11,781 bases of DNA from an uncultured bacterium (GCA_905216215.1 CAJMSZ010000056.1:1-11781); one strand, 5' to 3'. Positions 5,683 to 11,781 are shown, counted from the stretch's first letter. Notes: generated from the sequence alone by a model not told the origin. A program made the numbers and translations.

Positions 5683-7806
5683 ATGAACGATGTAATTAAA
5701 GTGATGGACATTTTTGGCGAGAACGTATTTAATGATGCGGTCATGCAGGAAAGACTTCCTCGAAAGACTTACAAAGAATTAAAGAACACAATTGAAGCGG
5801 GAACAGAACTTCAGTCCACGACTGCGGATGTGATTGCCCATGAAATGAAAGAGTGGGCCATTGAAAAAGGAGCAACCCACTATTCACATTGGTTTCAGCC
5901 TCTTACAGGAGCAACTGCGGAGAAACATGATGCGTTTATTTCGGCACCAAAATCAAATGGAAAAGTTCTGATGGAATTTTCTGGAAAAGAATTGATTAAG
6001 GGAGAACCGGATGCGTCTTCTTTCCCGTCAGGTGGACTTCGCTCTACTTTTGAGGCGAGAGGATATACAACCTGGGATTGTACTTCACCGGCATTTATTA
6101 AGAAGAGCGCAGATGGGAAAACAGCAATTTTGTATATTCCTACAGCATTTTGCTCTTATACAGGAGAAGCATTGGATCAGAAGACACCATTGCTCCGTTC
6201 TATGGAAGCAATTGACAGAGAATCGGTACGCCTGATTCGTTTGTTTGGAAATACAACTTCTAAAAAGGTGACACCATCGGTTGGAATTGAACAGGAATAT
6301 TTTCTGGTAGACAGAGATAAATATCTGAAACGAAAAGATTTAGTATTTACAGGTCGTACATTGTTTGGGGCAATGCCACCAAAAGGACAGGAGTTGGATG
6401 ACCATTATTTTGGCGCCATTCGTGAACGTATTGCTGCATTTATGCAGGATGTGAATGAAGAACTCTGGAAACTTGGAGTTGCTGCGAAGACACAGCACAA
6501 TGAAGTGGCACCTGGACAGCATGAGCTGGCTCCGATTTACAGTATGTGTAATGTGGCAGTAGATCACAATCAGCTGGTAATGGAAACCTTGAAAAAGGTA
6601 GCATATCAGCATAATTTACATTGCCTTCTTCATGAAAAACCATTTGAAGGAGTCAATGGTTCTGGTAAGCATAACAACTGGTCTCTTGTAACCGACGATG
6701 GAATTAACTTACTTGATCCGGGCAAAAAGCCCCATGAAAATATGCAGTTTTTATTGGTACTTACTTGTATCTTAAAGGCAGTAGATGAGCATGCAGCATT
6801 ACTTAGAGAATCGGCTGCTGATGCGGGAAATGACCATCGTCTTGGTGCGGATGAAGCGCCACCGGCAATTGTATCAGCATATTTGGGTGACCAGTTGGAA
6901 GATGTACTCGCACAGATGATCAAAACAGGTGAAGCAGAACGAAGCCTGAAGGGTGGAAAGCTTCATACAGGGGTTAGTACCCTGACTGATTTTGCAAAAG
7001 ATGCGACAGACAGAAACCGTACATCACCATTTGCATTTACTGGAAATAAGTTCGAGTTCCGTATGGTGGGTTCCAGAGATTCTGTTGCATCTCCGAATGT
7101 GGTTCTCAATACTATTGTTGCTGAAGCGTTTTCCGAAGCAAGTGATTATCTGGAACAGGCAGATAACTTTGATGCTGCAGTACACGAACTAATCAGCAAA
7201 TATGCAACGGAACATCAGAGAATCGTGTTTAATGGAAATGGCTATTCAGAAGAGTGGGTCAAAGAAGCAGAACGTAGAGGATTGCCGAATATTGCCAGCA
7301 TGGTAGAAAGTATTGAATATTTAACTACAGAAGATACTGTAAATATGTTCGAGAGGTTTGATGTATTCAGCAGAGCGGAACTGGAGTCACGTGCCGAAAT
7401 TAAATATGAAACCTATGCAAAGGTTATCAATATTGAGTCGCGTTCTATGATAGATATTGCCAGCAAGCATATTATTCCTGCTGTCATCAAATACATTACA
7501 GCACTTGCATCTTCCATTAATCAGGTTCGTCAGGCGAGTGGGGCTGTGACGGTGGAAGTTCAGGAAGAACTTCTTGCAAAGGCATCTGAACTTCTGACAG
7601 AGACAAGAAATGCGCTTAAGAAACTGGAGGAAGTAACTGCTCAGGTTGAAAATGTACAGCCAATCCGAGATAAGGCATTTTTCTTCAGAGAACATATTGT
7701 TCCGGCCATGGAAGCACTGAGAAAACCAGTGGATGAACTGGAAATGATTGTAGATAAAAATATGTGGCCGATGCCTTCATATGGCGATTTATTATTTGAG
7801 GTATAA
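5683..7806 (+). CDS. glnN: Glutamine synthetase type III
   Basis: Type III glutamine synthetase makes glutamine from glutamate, ammonia and ATP in the cytoplasm; members form large double-ring dodecamers and are about 700-730 residues long, as here (707). The N-terminal GSIII domain starts with DIFGENVFNDAVMQERLP and includes HWFQPLTGATAEKHDAFI (69-86), the family signature. Catalytic-domain motifs are GIEQEYFLVD (201-210) with metal-binding Glu, HNEVAPGQHELAPIY (272-286), FEGVNGSGKHNNWS (321-334), ADAGNDHRLGADEAPPAI (379-396) and the arginine-rich RNRTSPFAFTGNKFEFR (444-460). The C-terminal part beyond about 580 is a helical region specific to this type. AAGGA at 5671-5675 lies seven bases before the ATG. 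It follows the fba terminator closely, with no clear promoter in the 26-28 bases left, so it is expressed by readthrough or from a promoter I cannot recognise. The symbol glnN is that used for this type in other bacteria. Confidence 0.95.
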   Translation: MNDVIKVMDIFGENVFNDAVMQERLPRKTYKELKNTIEAGTELQSTTADVIAHEMKEWAIEKGATHYSHWFQPLTGATAEKHDAFISAPKSNGKVLMEFSGKELIKGEPDASSFPSGGLRSTFEARGYTTWDCTSPAFIKKSADGKTAILYIPTAFCSYTGEALDQKTPLLRSMEAIDRESVRLIRLFGNTTSKKVTPSVGIEQEYFLVDRDKYLKRKDLVFTGRTLFGAMPPKGQELDDHYFGAIRERIAAFMQDVNEELWKLGVAAKTQHNEVAPGQHELAPIYSMCNVAVDHNQLVMETLKKVAYQHNLHCLLHEKPFEGVNGSGKHNNWSLVTDDGINLLDPGKKPHENMQFLLVLTCILKAVDEHAALLRESAADAGNDHRLGADEAPPAIVSAYLGDQLEDVLAQMIKTGEAERSLKGGKLHTGVSTLTDFAKDATDRNRTSPFAFTGNKFEFRMVGSRDSVASPNVVLNTIVAEAFSEASDYLEQADNFDAAVHELISKYATEHQRIVFNGNGYSEEWVKEAERRGLPNIASMVESIEYLTTEDTVNMFERFDVFSRAELESRAEIKYETYAKVINIESRSMIDIASKHIIPAVIKYITALASSINQVRQASGAVTVEVQEELLAKASELLTETRNALKKLEEVTAQVENVQPIRDKAFFFREHIVPAMEALRKPVDELEMIVDKNMWPMPSYGDLLFEV

Positions 7807-7830
7807 AAGCAGAAAACAAAGCTGAAGATG

Positions 7831-7838
7831 GGAGGAAA
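7831..7838 (+). promoter_or_regulatory. Ribosome binding site that sets the TTG start of the DUF1700 gene
   Basis: GGAGGAAA sits five to seven bases before TTG 7843. The only upstream in-frame ATG (7828-7830) lies immediately before this Shine-Dalgarno sequence, so it cannot be the start that the site serves. The downstream TTG also gives the usual family N-terminus, MNKTEFLQQLREAL. Confidence 0.8.
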
Positions 7839-7842
7839 CCAA

Positions 7843-8301
7843 TTGAATAAGACAGAATTTTTACAACAACTTAGAGAAGCGCTAGATGCAGAGTTATCCT
7901 CTCGTACAGTGGAGGAGAATATCAGATATTACAGAGAGTATATCAGTGATGAAGAGCGTAAGGGCAGAACAGAAGAAGAGATATTAAATGAACTTGGAGA
8001 ACCATGGTTAATTGCAAAGACGATTATCGATACCGGAGTGTCTGAGGGAACAGGTGAGTATGGTTCATACAGTGCTTCTTCAGAAGACAGCGATTATCAG
8101 GGGTATGGCAGACGGACAGACTATGATGGGATGAAAGTATACCATTTGGACACGTGGTGGAAGAAAACAATGGTTATTGTAGGCATAATCGTAATCATTG
8201 GACTTATTATGGCGCTGATTACAGGAGTACTCAGCTTGCTTGCACCGGTTTTGGTTCCTGTACTTATTATAGCAGTTCTGATTCGGTTGCTAAAAGGATA
8301 A
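7843..8301 (+). CDS. DUF1700/HAAS-type small membrane protein
   Basis: From the TTG start this is a 152-residue protein. Residues 1-65 (MNKTEFLQQLREAL..., then VEENIRYYREYI, EERKGRTEEEILNELGEPWLIAKTII) match the helical HAAS/DUF1700 pattern of a short cytosolic helical domain ending in a GEP.xIA motif. Residues 66-108 form a Ser/Tyr/Gly/Asp-rich linker. Residues 109-150 are almost entirely hydrophobic and hold two membrane helices separated by a short LLAP turn, ending in RLLKG. Proteins of this type are often encoded beside PadR-like regulators and are thought to act in membrane-linked regulation; the exact function is unknown. No PadR gene is visible here. The start follows glutamine synthetase by 36 bases without a terminator, so the two are probably co-transcribed. 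A possible link to nitrogen metabolism is only inference from position. Confidence 0.78.
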   Translation: MNKTEFLQQLREALDAELSSRTVEENIRYYREYISDEERKGRTEEEILNELGEPWLIAKTIIDTGVSEGTGEYGSYSASSEDSDYQGYGRRTDYDGMKVYHLDTWWKKTMVIVGIIVIIGLIMALITGVLSLLAPVLVPVLIIAVLIRLLKG

Positions 8302-8353
8302 AAAGAACACTTTTCTTTCGGATATTTTATATTCGGGAGAAAAGTGTTTTTTA
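8302..8353 (+). terminator. Intrinsic terminator after the DUF1700 gene
   Basis: AACACTTTT (8306-8314) pairs with AAAAGTGTT (8341-8349), and outer A residues (8302-8304) can pair with the final T run (8350-8353). The stem can extend inward past one bulged A. The loop is long (about 20 bases) and AT-rich with a small inner pairing. It starts right after the stop codon. Confidence 0.78.
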
Positions 8354-8381
8354 GATAAAATATCTGTATGGTTACAAAATA

Positions 8382-8411
8382 AATGACCGATAGGGGAGCT
8401 ATCGGTCATTT
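8382..8411. repeat. Perfect 13-bp inverted repeat with a tight G-rich loop and no T run
   Basis: AAATGACCGATAG (8382-8394) is perfectly complementary to CTATCGGTCATTT (8399-8411) with about four G-rich bases between. The plus-strand flank (GAGGGGAG) has no T run. On the minus strand the flank is only weakly T-rich (ATTTTG). It lies 28 bases after a good terminator, so it is not needed for that role. It could be an RNA structure, an operator palindrome or a dispersed hairpin repeat. Confidence 0.75.
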
Positions 8412-8604
8412 GAGGGGAGTATAAATAATTAATAAGGGGTTGTAGAAATTAACTTTCCACAAACATAAGTATAATATACTAAATATGAAAAAGCAAGATA
8501 AAAATAAAAAAATCATGAACATCTAAAGAAATCCTTAATGTGAGGATAAAACTGAAAAAGAGAGAAATACTATGGTTGTACAAATGTGATAGGAGGAAAT
8601 TCAA

Positions 8605-8817
8605 ATGGCAAAGAATTACAATGATGCTGACTCAAACAGCACAAACAAAAACAGCACAAACAGTACAAATAAAAATGGAATGAACAAGAACGCTTCTAAT
8701 AAGAATGCGTATAACAGTTCTAACAAAAATGCGACCAATAAGAACGCGGCAAACAAAAATGGAGCATATCAGAGTAAGAACACAACTTCAAGCTATGATG
8801 AAACAGACAAGTATTAG
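8605..8817 (+). CDS. Asn/Lys-rich 70-residue repeat protein of unknown function
   Basis: I do not recognise this protein as a named family. It is real by translation signals: AGGAGG at 8591-8596 lies eight bases before the ATG. It has no signal peptide and no hydrophobic segment, and is 20 of 70 residues Asn, with about ten Lys and ten Ser. The triplet NKN occurs seven times at residues 14, 22, 27, 32, 40, 45 and 50, spaced 8-5-5-8-5-5, so an 18-residue unit is repeated (14-31 and 32-49) with a partial third copy. Codons for Asn and Lys vary between copies, which suggests selection on the protein rather than recent slippage. The tail TSSYDETDKY is acidic and free of repeats. It is predicted to be disordered, cytoplasmic, small and basic. 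Gamma-type small spore proteins also have polar repeats without hydrophobic residues, so a spore role is possible but unproven. It stands alone between hairpins. Confidence 0.8.
   Translation: MAKNYNDADSNSTNKNSTNSTNKNGMNKNASNKNAYNSSNKNATNKNAANKNGAYQSKNTTSSYDETDKY
8644..8751 (+). repeat. Two tandem 54-bp units encoding an 18-residue repeat
   Basis: Residues 14-31 (NKNSTNSTNKNGMNKNAS) and 32-49 (NKNAYNSSNKNATNKNAA) align without gaps. A shortened third unit begins at residue 50 (NKNGAYQSKN, from base 8752). The DNA copies differ at many third positions (AAC/AAT, AAA/AAG), so the duplication is old or maintained at protein level. Confidence 0.75.
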
Positions 8818-8829
8818 AAAAGCAGAAAC

Positions 8830-8857
8830 AGGGCGGCATCTGAAGAGGTGCCGCCCT
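8830..8857. terminator. Strong GC-rich hairpin after the Asn/Lys-rich gene, lacking a T run
   Basis: AGGGCGGCATCT (8830-8841) pairs with AGGTGCCGCCCT (8846-8857) over 12 positions with one T-G pair and a GAAG loop. It starts 12 bases after the stop. The stem is strong but is followed by ATTCAG rather than T residues, so it may stabilise the mRNA 3' end or end transcription with help. The terminator label is tentative. Confidence 0.5.
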
Positions 8858-8915
8858 ATTCAGTGAAAGTTTCTGAGATAAGGCCTCTTTCTTGCTAGGG
8901 CATGATTATCCGTGC

Positions 8916-8945
8916 TTGACAAACAGCCAGATAACCACGTAATAT
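8916..8945 (+). promoter_or_regulatory. Sigma-A promoter for the methyltransferase-rdgB-yfcE group
   Basis: A consensus TTGACA (8916-8921) is followed after 18 bases by TAATAT (8940-8945). The start near 8952 leaves a short leader with GGAGGA before the ATG at 8975. Confidence 0.68.
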
Positions 8946-8974
8946 AAATGGAGAATAGAAAGTGGAGGAAGCCA

Positions 8975-10123
8975 ATGGAAAAGCTAGAGTTGATTGCACC
9001 TTGTCATTTCGGATTAGAGTCAGTTCTGAAAAGAGAAGTGTTGGATTTAGGATATGAAATATCATCTGTCGAAGATGGAAGAGTAAGTTTCTGGGGAGAT
9101 GCACAGGCAATCTGTGATGCCAATGTATTTCTCAGAACTGCAGAAAGAATATTGTTGAAAGTGGGAGCTTTTAAGGCAGAGACGTTTGAGGAGCTGTTTG
9201 ACAAGACGAAAGCAATTCCATGGGAAAATTACATACCAAAGGATGGAAAATTCTGGGTGACAAAAGCTGCTTCTGTGAAGAGTAAGCTGTTTAGTCCTTC
9301 TGATATTCAATCTATTATGAAGAAAGCTATGGTGGAAAGATTAAAACAGAAATATCATGTAGAGTGGTTTGCAGAAGACGGAGCTTCTTATCCGGTTCGA
9401 GTATTTCTGATGAAAGATATTGTGACCATTGGGATTGATACCTCCGGTACTTCCCTTCACAAGAGAGGGTATCGTCAAATGACGGTGAAGGCACCGATTA
9501 CAGAGACGCTGGCGGCATCGCTCATTATGCTGACACCATGGAAGAAGGATCGCATTCTGGTGGACCCATTTTGTGGAAGCGGAACATTTCCGATTGAAGC
9601 AGCCATGATGGCAGCAAACATTGCACCGGGAATGAATCGCTCTTTTACAGCAGAAGACTGGGAGAATCTGATTCCGAAGAAAGCATGGTATGATGCTATG
9701 GATGAAGCTCATGATCTGGTAAATACAGATATCGATGTAGATATTCAGGGATATGATTTGAATCCGGATGCTGTAAAAGCTGCAAGGCAGAATGCGAAAG
9801 ATGCGGGGGTGGAGCAACTGATTCATTTTCAGGAACGTGCGGTCAAAGATTTACGTCATCCGAAAAAATATGGTTTTATCATTACAAATCCGCCATATGG
9901 AGAAAGATTGGAAGAAAAGAAAGACCTTCCTGTACTTTATAAAGAATTCGGTGAAAGTTTCAAACGTCTGGATACCTGGTCAGCTTACATGATTACCAGT
10001 TATGAGGAAGCGGAAAAATATTTTGGCAGAAAAGCAGATAAGAATCGTAAAATTTACAATGGAATGCTGAAGACCTATTTTTATCAGTTTCAGGGGCCGA
10101 AGCCGCCGAGACGGGATAAATAA
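8975..10123 (+). CDS. THUMP-domain class I SAM-dependent rRNA methyltransferase (RlmL/YpsC type)
   Basis: The 382-residue protein starts EKLELIAPCHFGLESVLKRE, typical of the ferredoxin-like and THUMP N-terminus (about 1-155) of RlmL/YpsC proteins. The catalytic Rossmann fold follows: the LHKRGYR motif (161-167), the SAM-binding DPFCGSGTFPIEAA (197-210), an acidic ribose contact in IQGYDLNP (257-264), and the catalytic NPPYGER (305-311), which fits N2-guanine methylation. In E. coli the homologous half of RlmKL makes m2G2445 in 23S rRNA; the exact target here is inferred. The length matches the stand-alone Firmicutes form rather than the fused RlmKL. The ATG at 8975 is chosen because GGAGGA (8964-8969) lies just upstream. 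The in-frame ATG at 8948 would add nine residues outside the family and would fall at or before the predicted transcription start. It is followed 33 bases later by rdgB. Confidence 0.9.
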   Translation: MEKLELIAPCHFGLESVLKREVLDLGYEISSVEDGRVSFWGDAQAICDANVFLRTAERILLKVGAFKAETFEELFDKTKAIPWENYIPKDGKFWVTKAASVKSKLFSPSDIQSIMKKAMVERLKQKYHVEWFAEDGASYPVRVFLMKDIVTIGIDTSGTSLHKRGYRQMTVKAPITETLAASLIMLTPWKKDRILVDPFCGSGTFPIEAAMMAANIAPGMNRSFTAEDWENLIPKKAWYDAMDEAHDLVNTDIDVDIQGYDLNPDAVKAARQNAKDAGVEQLIHFQERAVKDLRHPKKYGFIITNPPYGERLEEKKDLPVLYKEFGESFKRLDTWSAYMITSYEEAEKYFGRKADKNRKIYNGMLKTYFYQFQGPKPPRRDK

Positions 10124-10156
10124 GAAAATATTGAAATATTATAGAGGGATTACAAT

Positions 10157-10765
10157 ATGAAGATTATTTTTGCTACAGGCAATCAGAATAAAATGAAAGA
10201 AATTCGTATGATTTTACAGGATTTGGGCATGGAAATCCTGTCCATGAAAGAAGCGGGAATCTCCATAGATATAGAAGAAAATGGGACTAGCTTTGAAGAA
10301 AATGCCATGATCAAAGCATCAGCTATTGCGGAACTTCCGGAAGTGAAGGCCATAAATGCAATTGTTCTGGCGGATGATTCCGGGCTGGAAATAGATTATC
10401 TGAATAAAGAACCGGGAATTCGTTCCGCACGATATGCAGGGACGGATACCTCTTATTTGATTAAGAATAATCTGTTGCTTTCCAGAATGAAAGGTGTGCC
10501 TGAGGAAGAGAGAACTGCCCGATTTGTTTGTGCTATTGCTGCAGTATTTCCAAATGGAGATAAAGAAGCAGTCCGAGGTACGATGGAAGGGCAGGTGGCT
10601 TATGAAATTGCCGGAGCTAACGGATTCGGCTATGATCCGATTTTTTATTTGCCAGAGTATGGATGCACATCAGCGGAACTTAGTCCGGAAAAGAAGAATG
10701 AACTTAGTCACCGTGGACAAGGACTTCGAATGATGCGAAAGATTATGGAACAAAAAATGCAGTAG
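10157..10765 (+). CDS. rdgB: XTP/dITP diphosphatase (RdgB/HAM1 family)
   Basis: This 202-residue enzyme hydrolyses the non-canonical purine nucleotides XTP, dITP and ITP to their monophosphates, keeping deaminated bases out of DNA and RNA. Motifs in order are the N-terminal nucleotide-binding FATGNQNK (5-12), NGTSFEENA with the metal-binding glutamates (42-50), LADDSGLEID (71-80) with the catalytic Asp at 74, PGIRSARYAG (86-95), FGYDPIF (157-163) and LSHRGQ (183-188). The length matches the family. GAGGGA lies eight bases before the ATG. It sits between an rRNA methyltransferase and a YfcE-type phosphodiesterase; the rdgB-yfcE pairing is common in Firmicutes. Nothing odd is seen in the sequence. 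Confidence 0.95.
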   Translation: MKIIFATGNQNKMKEIRMILQDLGMEILSMKEAGISIDIEENGTSFEENAMIKASAIAELPEVKAINAIVLADDSGLEIDYLNKEPGIRSARYAGTDTSYLIKNNLLLSRMKGVPEEERTARFVCAIAAVFPNGDKEAVRGTMEGQVAYEIAGANGFGYDPIFYLPEYGCTSAELSPEKKNELSHRGQGLRMMRKIMEQKMQ

Positions 10766-10847
10766 GTATTGTAGGTGAGGCTTTTGACTTCAACATCAAA
10801 TAAAACGCAGCACTGTAAAATAGAAGATAAACTAAGGTATAGGGAAG

Positions 10848-11330
10848 ATGAGAATATTAATTGTAAGTGATACACATGGAAGACACGACAAATTTGACCG
10901 GGTACTTGATAAGGTGGGCAAGATAGACCTTATGATTCATCTTGGAGATTTTCAGGATGAGGAAGACTATATGGAAATTGCCAGTGGTTGTTCCGTGTGC
11001 ATGGTTGCGGGTAATAATGATTATTTTTCTGATCTTCCTTATGAACGGACAGAAGTGATTGGCGGGAAAAGGATGTTTCTGACACATGGACATTCTTATG
11101 CAGTACATGGCGGGGTTGGCAGACTGGCAGAAGAAGGGCGAAAACATCAGGCAGAGGTTGTGATGTTCGGACATACCCATGTGCCATGTGTGGAGGAAGC
11201 GGATGGAATGTTATTTGTAAATCCGGGAAGTCTGACTTATCCGCGTCAGGAGGGGCATAAGCCAAGTTATGCAATCATGGAAATTGACGGTACGGGGAAA
11301 ATCAATGTGGAAATCGAATATCTGAGCTAG
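10848..11330 (+). CDS. yfcE: YfcE/MJ0936-type metallophosphodiesterase
   Basis: The 160-residue protein has the five metal-binding blocks of the calcineurin-like fold in order: SDTHG (7-11), LGDF (32-35), GNND (55-58), THGH (79-82) and GHTH (108-111), followed by NPGSLTYPR (125-133). Length and motifs match the small YfcE group, which binds manganese or other divalent metals and hydrolyses phosphodiesters in model assays; the natural substrate is unknown. The symbol is used for the family and does not assert identity with the E. coli gene. The ribosome site is weak: AAGG lies ten bases before the ATG, and AGGG is almost touching it. It follows rdgB by 82 bases without a terminator or a convincing promoter, so it is probably read from the same transcript. 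Confidence 0.9.
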   Translation: MRILIVSDTHGRHDKFDRVLDKVGKIDLMIHLGDFQDEEDYMEIASGCSVCMVAGNNDYFSDLPYERTEVIGGKRMFLTHGHSYAVHGGVGRLAEEGRKHQAEVVMFGHTHVPCVEEADGMLFVNPGSLTYPRQEGHKPSYAIMEIDGTGKINVEIEYLS

Positions 11331-11396
11331 GACTACCTGATAAATAACAGCTCAAAAAATGAAAGTAAAAAATACACAAAAAAGTAAAAAAAATTG

Positions 11397-11425
11397 TTGA
11401 CATTTGTTCTGGAAAGTTATATAAT
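11397..11425 (+). promoter_or_regulatory. Consensus promoter of the tRNA operon
   Basis: A perfect TTGACA (11397-11402), a 17-base spacer and a perfect TATAAT (11420-11425) lie just after an A-rich stretch that could act as an UP element (11360-11393). This is the strongest promoter in the window, as expected for stable RNA. Confidence 0.88.
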
Positions 11426-11434
11426 AATCCTTGT

Positions 11435-11451
11435 CTTACGGAGAGCGTAAG
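11435..11451 (+). other. Small hairpin in the tRNA operon leader
   Basis: CTTACG (11435-11440) and CGTAAG (11446-11451) form a six-base-pair stem with a five-base loop, GAGAG. It begins within a few bases of the expected transcription start and 14 bases before the first tRNA, so it may shape leader processing. Confidence 0.45.
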
Positions 11452-11464
11452 GAAATGTTAAGAA

Positions 11465-11539
11465 CGGGGTGTGGCTCAGCTTGGCTAGAGCGCCTGGTTT
11501 GGGACCAGGAGGTCGCAGGTTCGAATCCTGTCACCCCGA
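11465..11539 (+). tRNA. tRNA-Pro (anticodon TGG)
   Basis: The acceptor strands CGGGGTG and CACCCCG pair fully. The anticodon stem CCTGG/CCAGG holds loop TTTGGGA with anticodon TGG at 11500-11502. The T arm is GCAGG-TTCGAAT-CCTGT with one G-T pair. The discriminator is A11539 and the flank reads TTA, so CCA is not encoded. It is the first gene of the tRNA operon. Confidence 0.96.
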
Positions 11540-11549
11540 TTATACCTTT

Positions 11550-11620
11550 GCGGGTGTAGTTCAATGGTAGAACACCAGCCTTCCAAGCTGGATACGTGGG
11601 TTCGATTCCCATCACCCGCT
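11550..11620 (+). tRNA. tRNA-Gly (anticodon TCC)
   Basis: The acceptor strands GCGGGTG and CACCCGC pair fully. The anticodon stem CCAGC/GCTGG holds loop CTTCCAA with anticodon TCC at 11582-11584. The T arm is GTGGG-TTCGATT-CCCAT. The discriminator is T11620, and CCA is not encoded. Ten bases separate it from tRNA-Pro. Confidence 0.96.
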
Positions 11621-11622
11621 TT

Positions 11623-11696
<74 letters not shown>

Positions 11697-11698
11697 CT

Positions 11699-11714
11699 TG
11701 TACAGAAATGTACA
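11699..11714 (+). repeat. Palindromic spacer hairpin between tRNA-Arg and tRNA-His
   Basis: TGTACA (11699-11704) and TGTACA (11709-11714) form a six-pair stem closed by a GAAA loop, a stable GNRA tetraloop. It occupies most of the spacer between two tRNAs and may guide processing of the precursor. Confidence 0.5.
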
Positions 11715-11720
11715 TATAAT

Positions 11721-11781
11721 GGTGGGTATAGCGCAGTTGGTTAGCGCGCCAGATTGTGGCTCTGGAGGCCGAGGGTTCGAA
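11721..11781 (+). tRNA. tRNA-His (anticodon GTG), cut by the window edge
   Basis: The gene begins with the encoded extra G at position -1 (11721), a feature of histidine tRNAs, then acceptor strand GTGGGTA. The D arm and anticodon stem CCAGA/TCTGG with loop TTGTGGC (anticodon GTG, 11756-11758) are complete. The T arm starts GAGGGTTCGAA and the window ends inside it, so the 3' acceptor strand is not visible. Confidence 0.94.

Larger units (their letters stand above)
8302..8604. other. Intergenic region of about 300 bases between the DUF1700 gene and the Asn/Lys-rich gene
   Basis: It holds the terminator at 8302-8353, a separate perfect hairpin at 8382-8411, and then very AT-rich sequence. An exact TATAAT is at 8470-8475, overlapping TATACT at 8475-8480, but neither has a convincing -35 at 16-18 bases, and I could not match the known sporulation sigma consensus sequences by eye. 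I see no open frame with a ribosome site, no T-box, and no riboswitch I recognise. The region ends with a strong AGGAGG for the next gene. Confidence 0.6.

Noticed and set aside
8154..8354. Plus-strand frame overlapping the 3' end of the DUF1700 gene
   Set aside because: It is out of frame with the membrane protein, runs into the terminator hairpin, and has no ribosome binding site.
8644..8780. CRISPR-like or other DNA-level repeat array
   Set aside because: The repetition follows codons, and copies differ at third positions; there are no identical DNA repeats with unique spacers.
8605..8817. Treating the Asn/Lys-rich frame as a low-complexity non-gene
   Set aside because: An excellent AGGAGG at eight bases, regular repeat spacing and varied synonymous codons argue that it is translated and selected.
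8948..8974. Upstream ATG for the rRNA methyltransferase
   Set aside because: It would fall at or before the predicted transcription start, and the strong GGAGGA serves ATG 8975.
9341..9826. Minus-strand frame of 161 codons inside the methyltransferase gene
   Set aside because: It is antisense to conserved catalytic motifs, has no ribosome site and no recognisable domain.
10784..10821. TTGACT and TAAAAT upstream of yfcE as a promoter
   Set aside because: The spacing is 26 bases, far outside the normal range, and no other -10 fits.

Overview
The window looks like chromosomal core DNA of a low-GC Gram-positive anaerobe of the class Clostridia, most likely a member of the Lachnospiraceae. The evidence is the gene order murB-rapZ-whiA-HPr, a type III glutamine synthetase, a class II aldolase, strong AGGAGG-type ribosome binding sites, sigma-A-like promoters, and tRNA genes that do not encode their 3' CCA. 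This placement is inferred from gene content and style; no species can be named.

Layout. At the left edge a CNNM/CorC-type membrane protein gene runs leftward out of the window from its own promoter (1-191, minus). A divergent promoter then drives a rightward operon: murB (peptidoglycan precursor synthesis), rapZ (nucleotide-binding regulatory protein), whiA (DNA-binding regulator) and an HPr/Crh-like protein. The operon closes with a clear intrinsic terminator at 3426-3454. A YegS/DgkB-type lipid kinase follows. Next comes tRNA-Glu(CTC) with its own promoter. It lies only 48 nt upstream of fba (fructose-bisphosphate aldolase) with no visible terminator or second promoter between them. A terminator follows fba, then glutamine synthetase III and a small DUF1700/HAAS-type membrane protein, which also ends in a terminator.

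The stretch 8302-8604 holds that terminator, a second perfect hairpin and AT-rich DNA, and leads to a 70-residue Asn/Lys-rich protein with an 18-residue internal repeat. After another strong hairpin, a consensus promoter starts a group of three: a THUMP/RlmL-type rRNA methyltransferase, rdgB (XTP/dITP pyrophosphatase) and a YfcE-type phosphodiesterase. The window ends in a tRNA operon (Pro-Gly-Arg-His, the last cut by the edge) behind a perfect TTGACA-17-TATAAT promoter.

Most of the window is ordinary housekeeping, and I see no mobile element, CRISPR array or new defence-like system. The points that merit a second look are: the HPr-like protein with Asp in place of the catalytic His15 but with Ser46 kept; the Asn/Lys-rich repeat protein set between hairpins; a tRNA-Arg(TCT) gene whose acceptor stem has two mismatches; and the tRNA-Glu/fba arrangement, in which tRNA processing may create the 5' end of a glycolytic mRNA.
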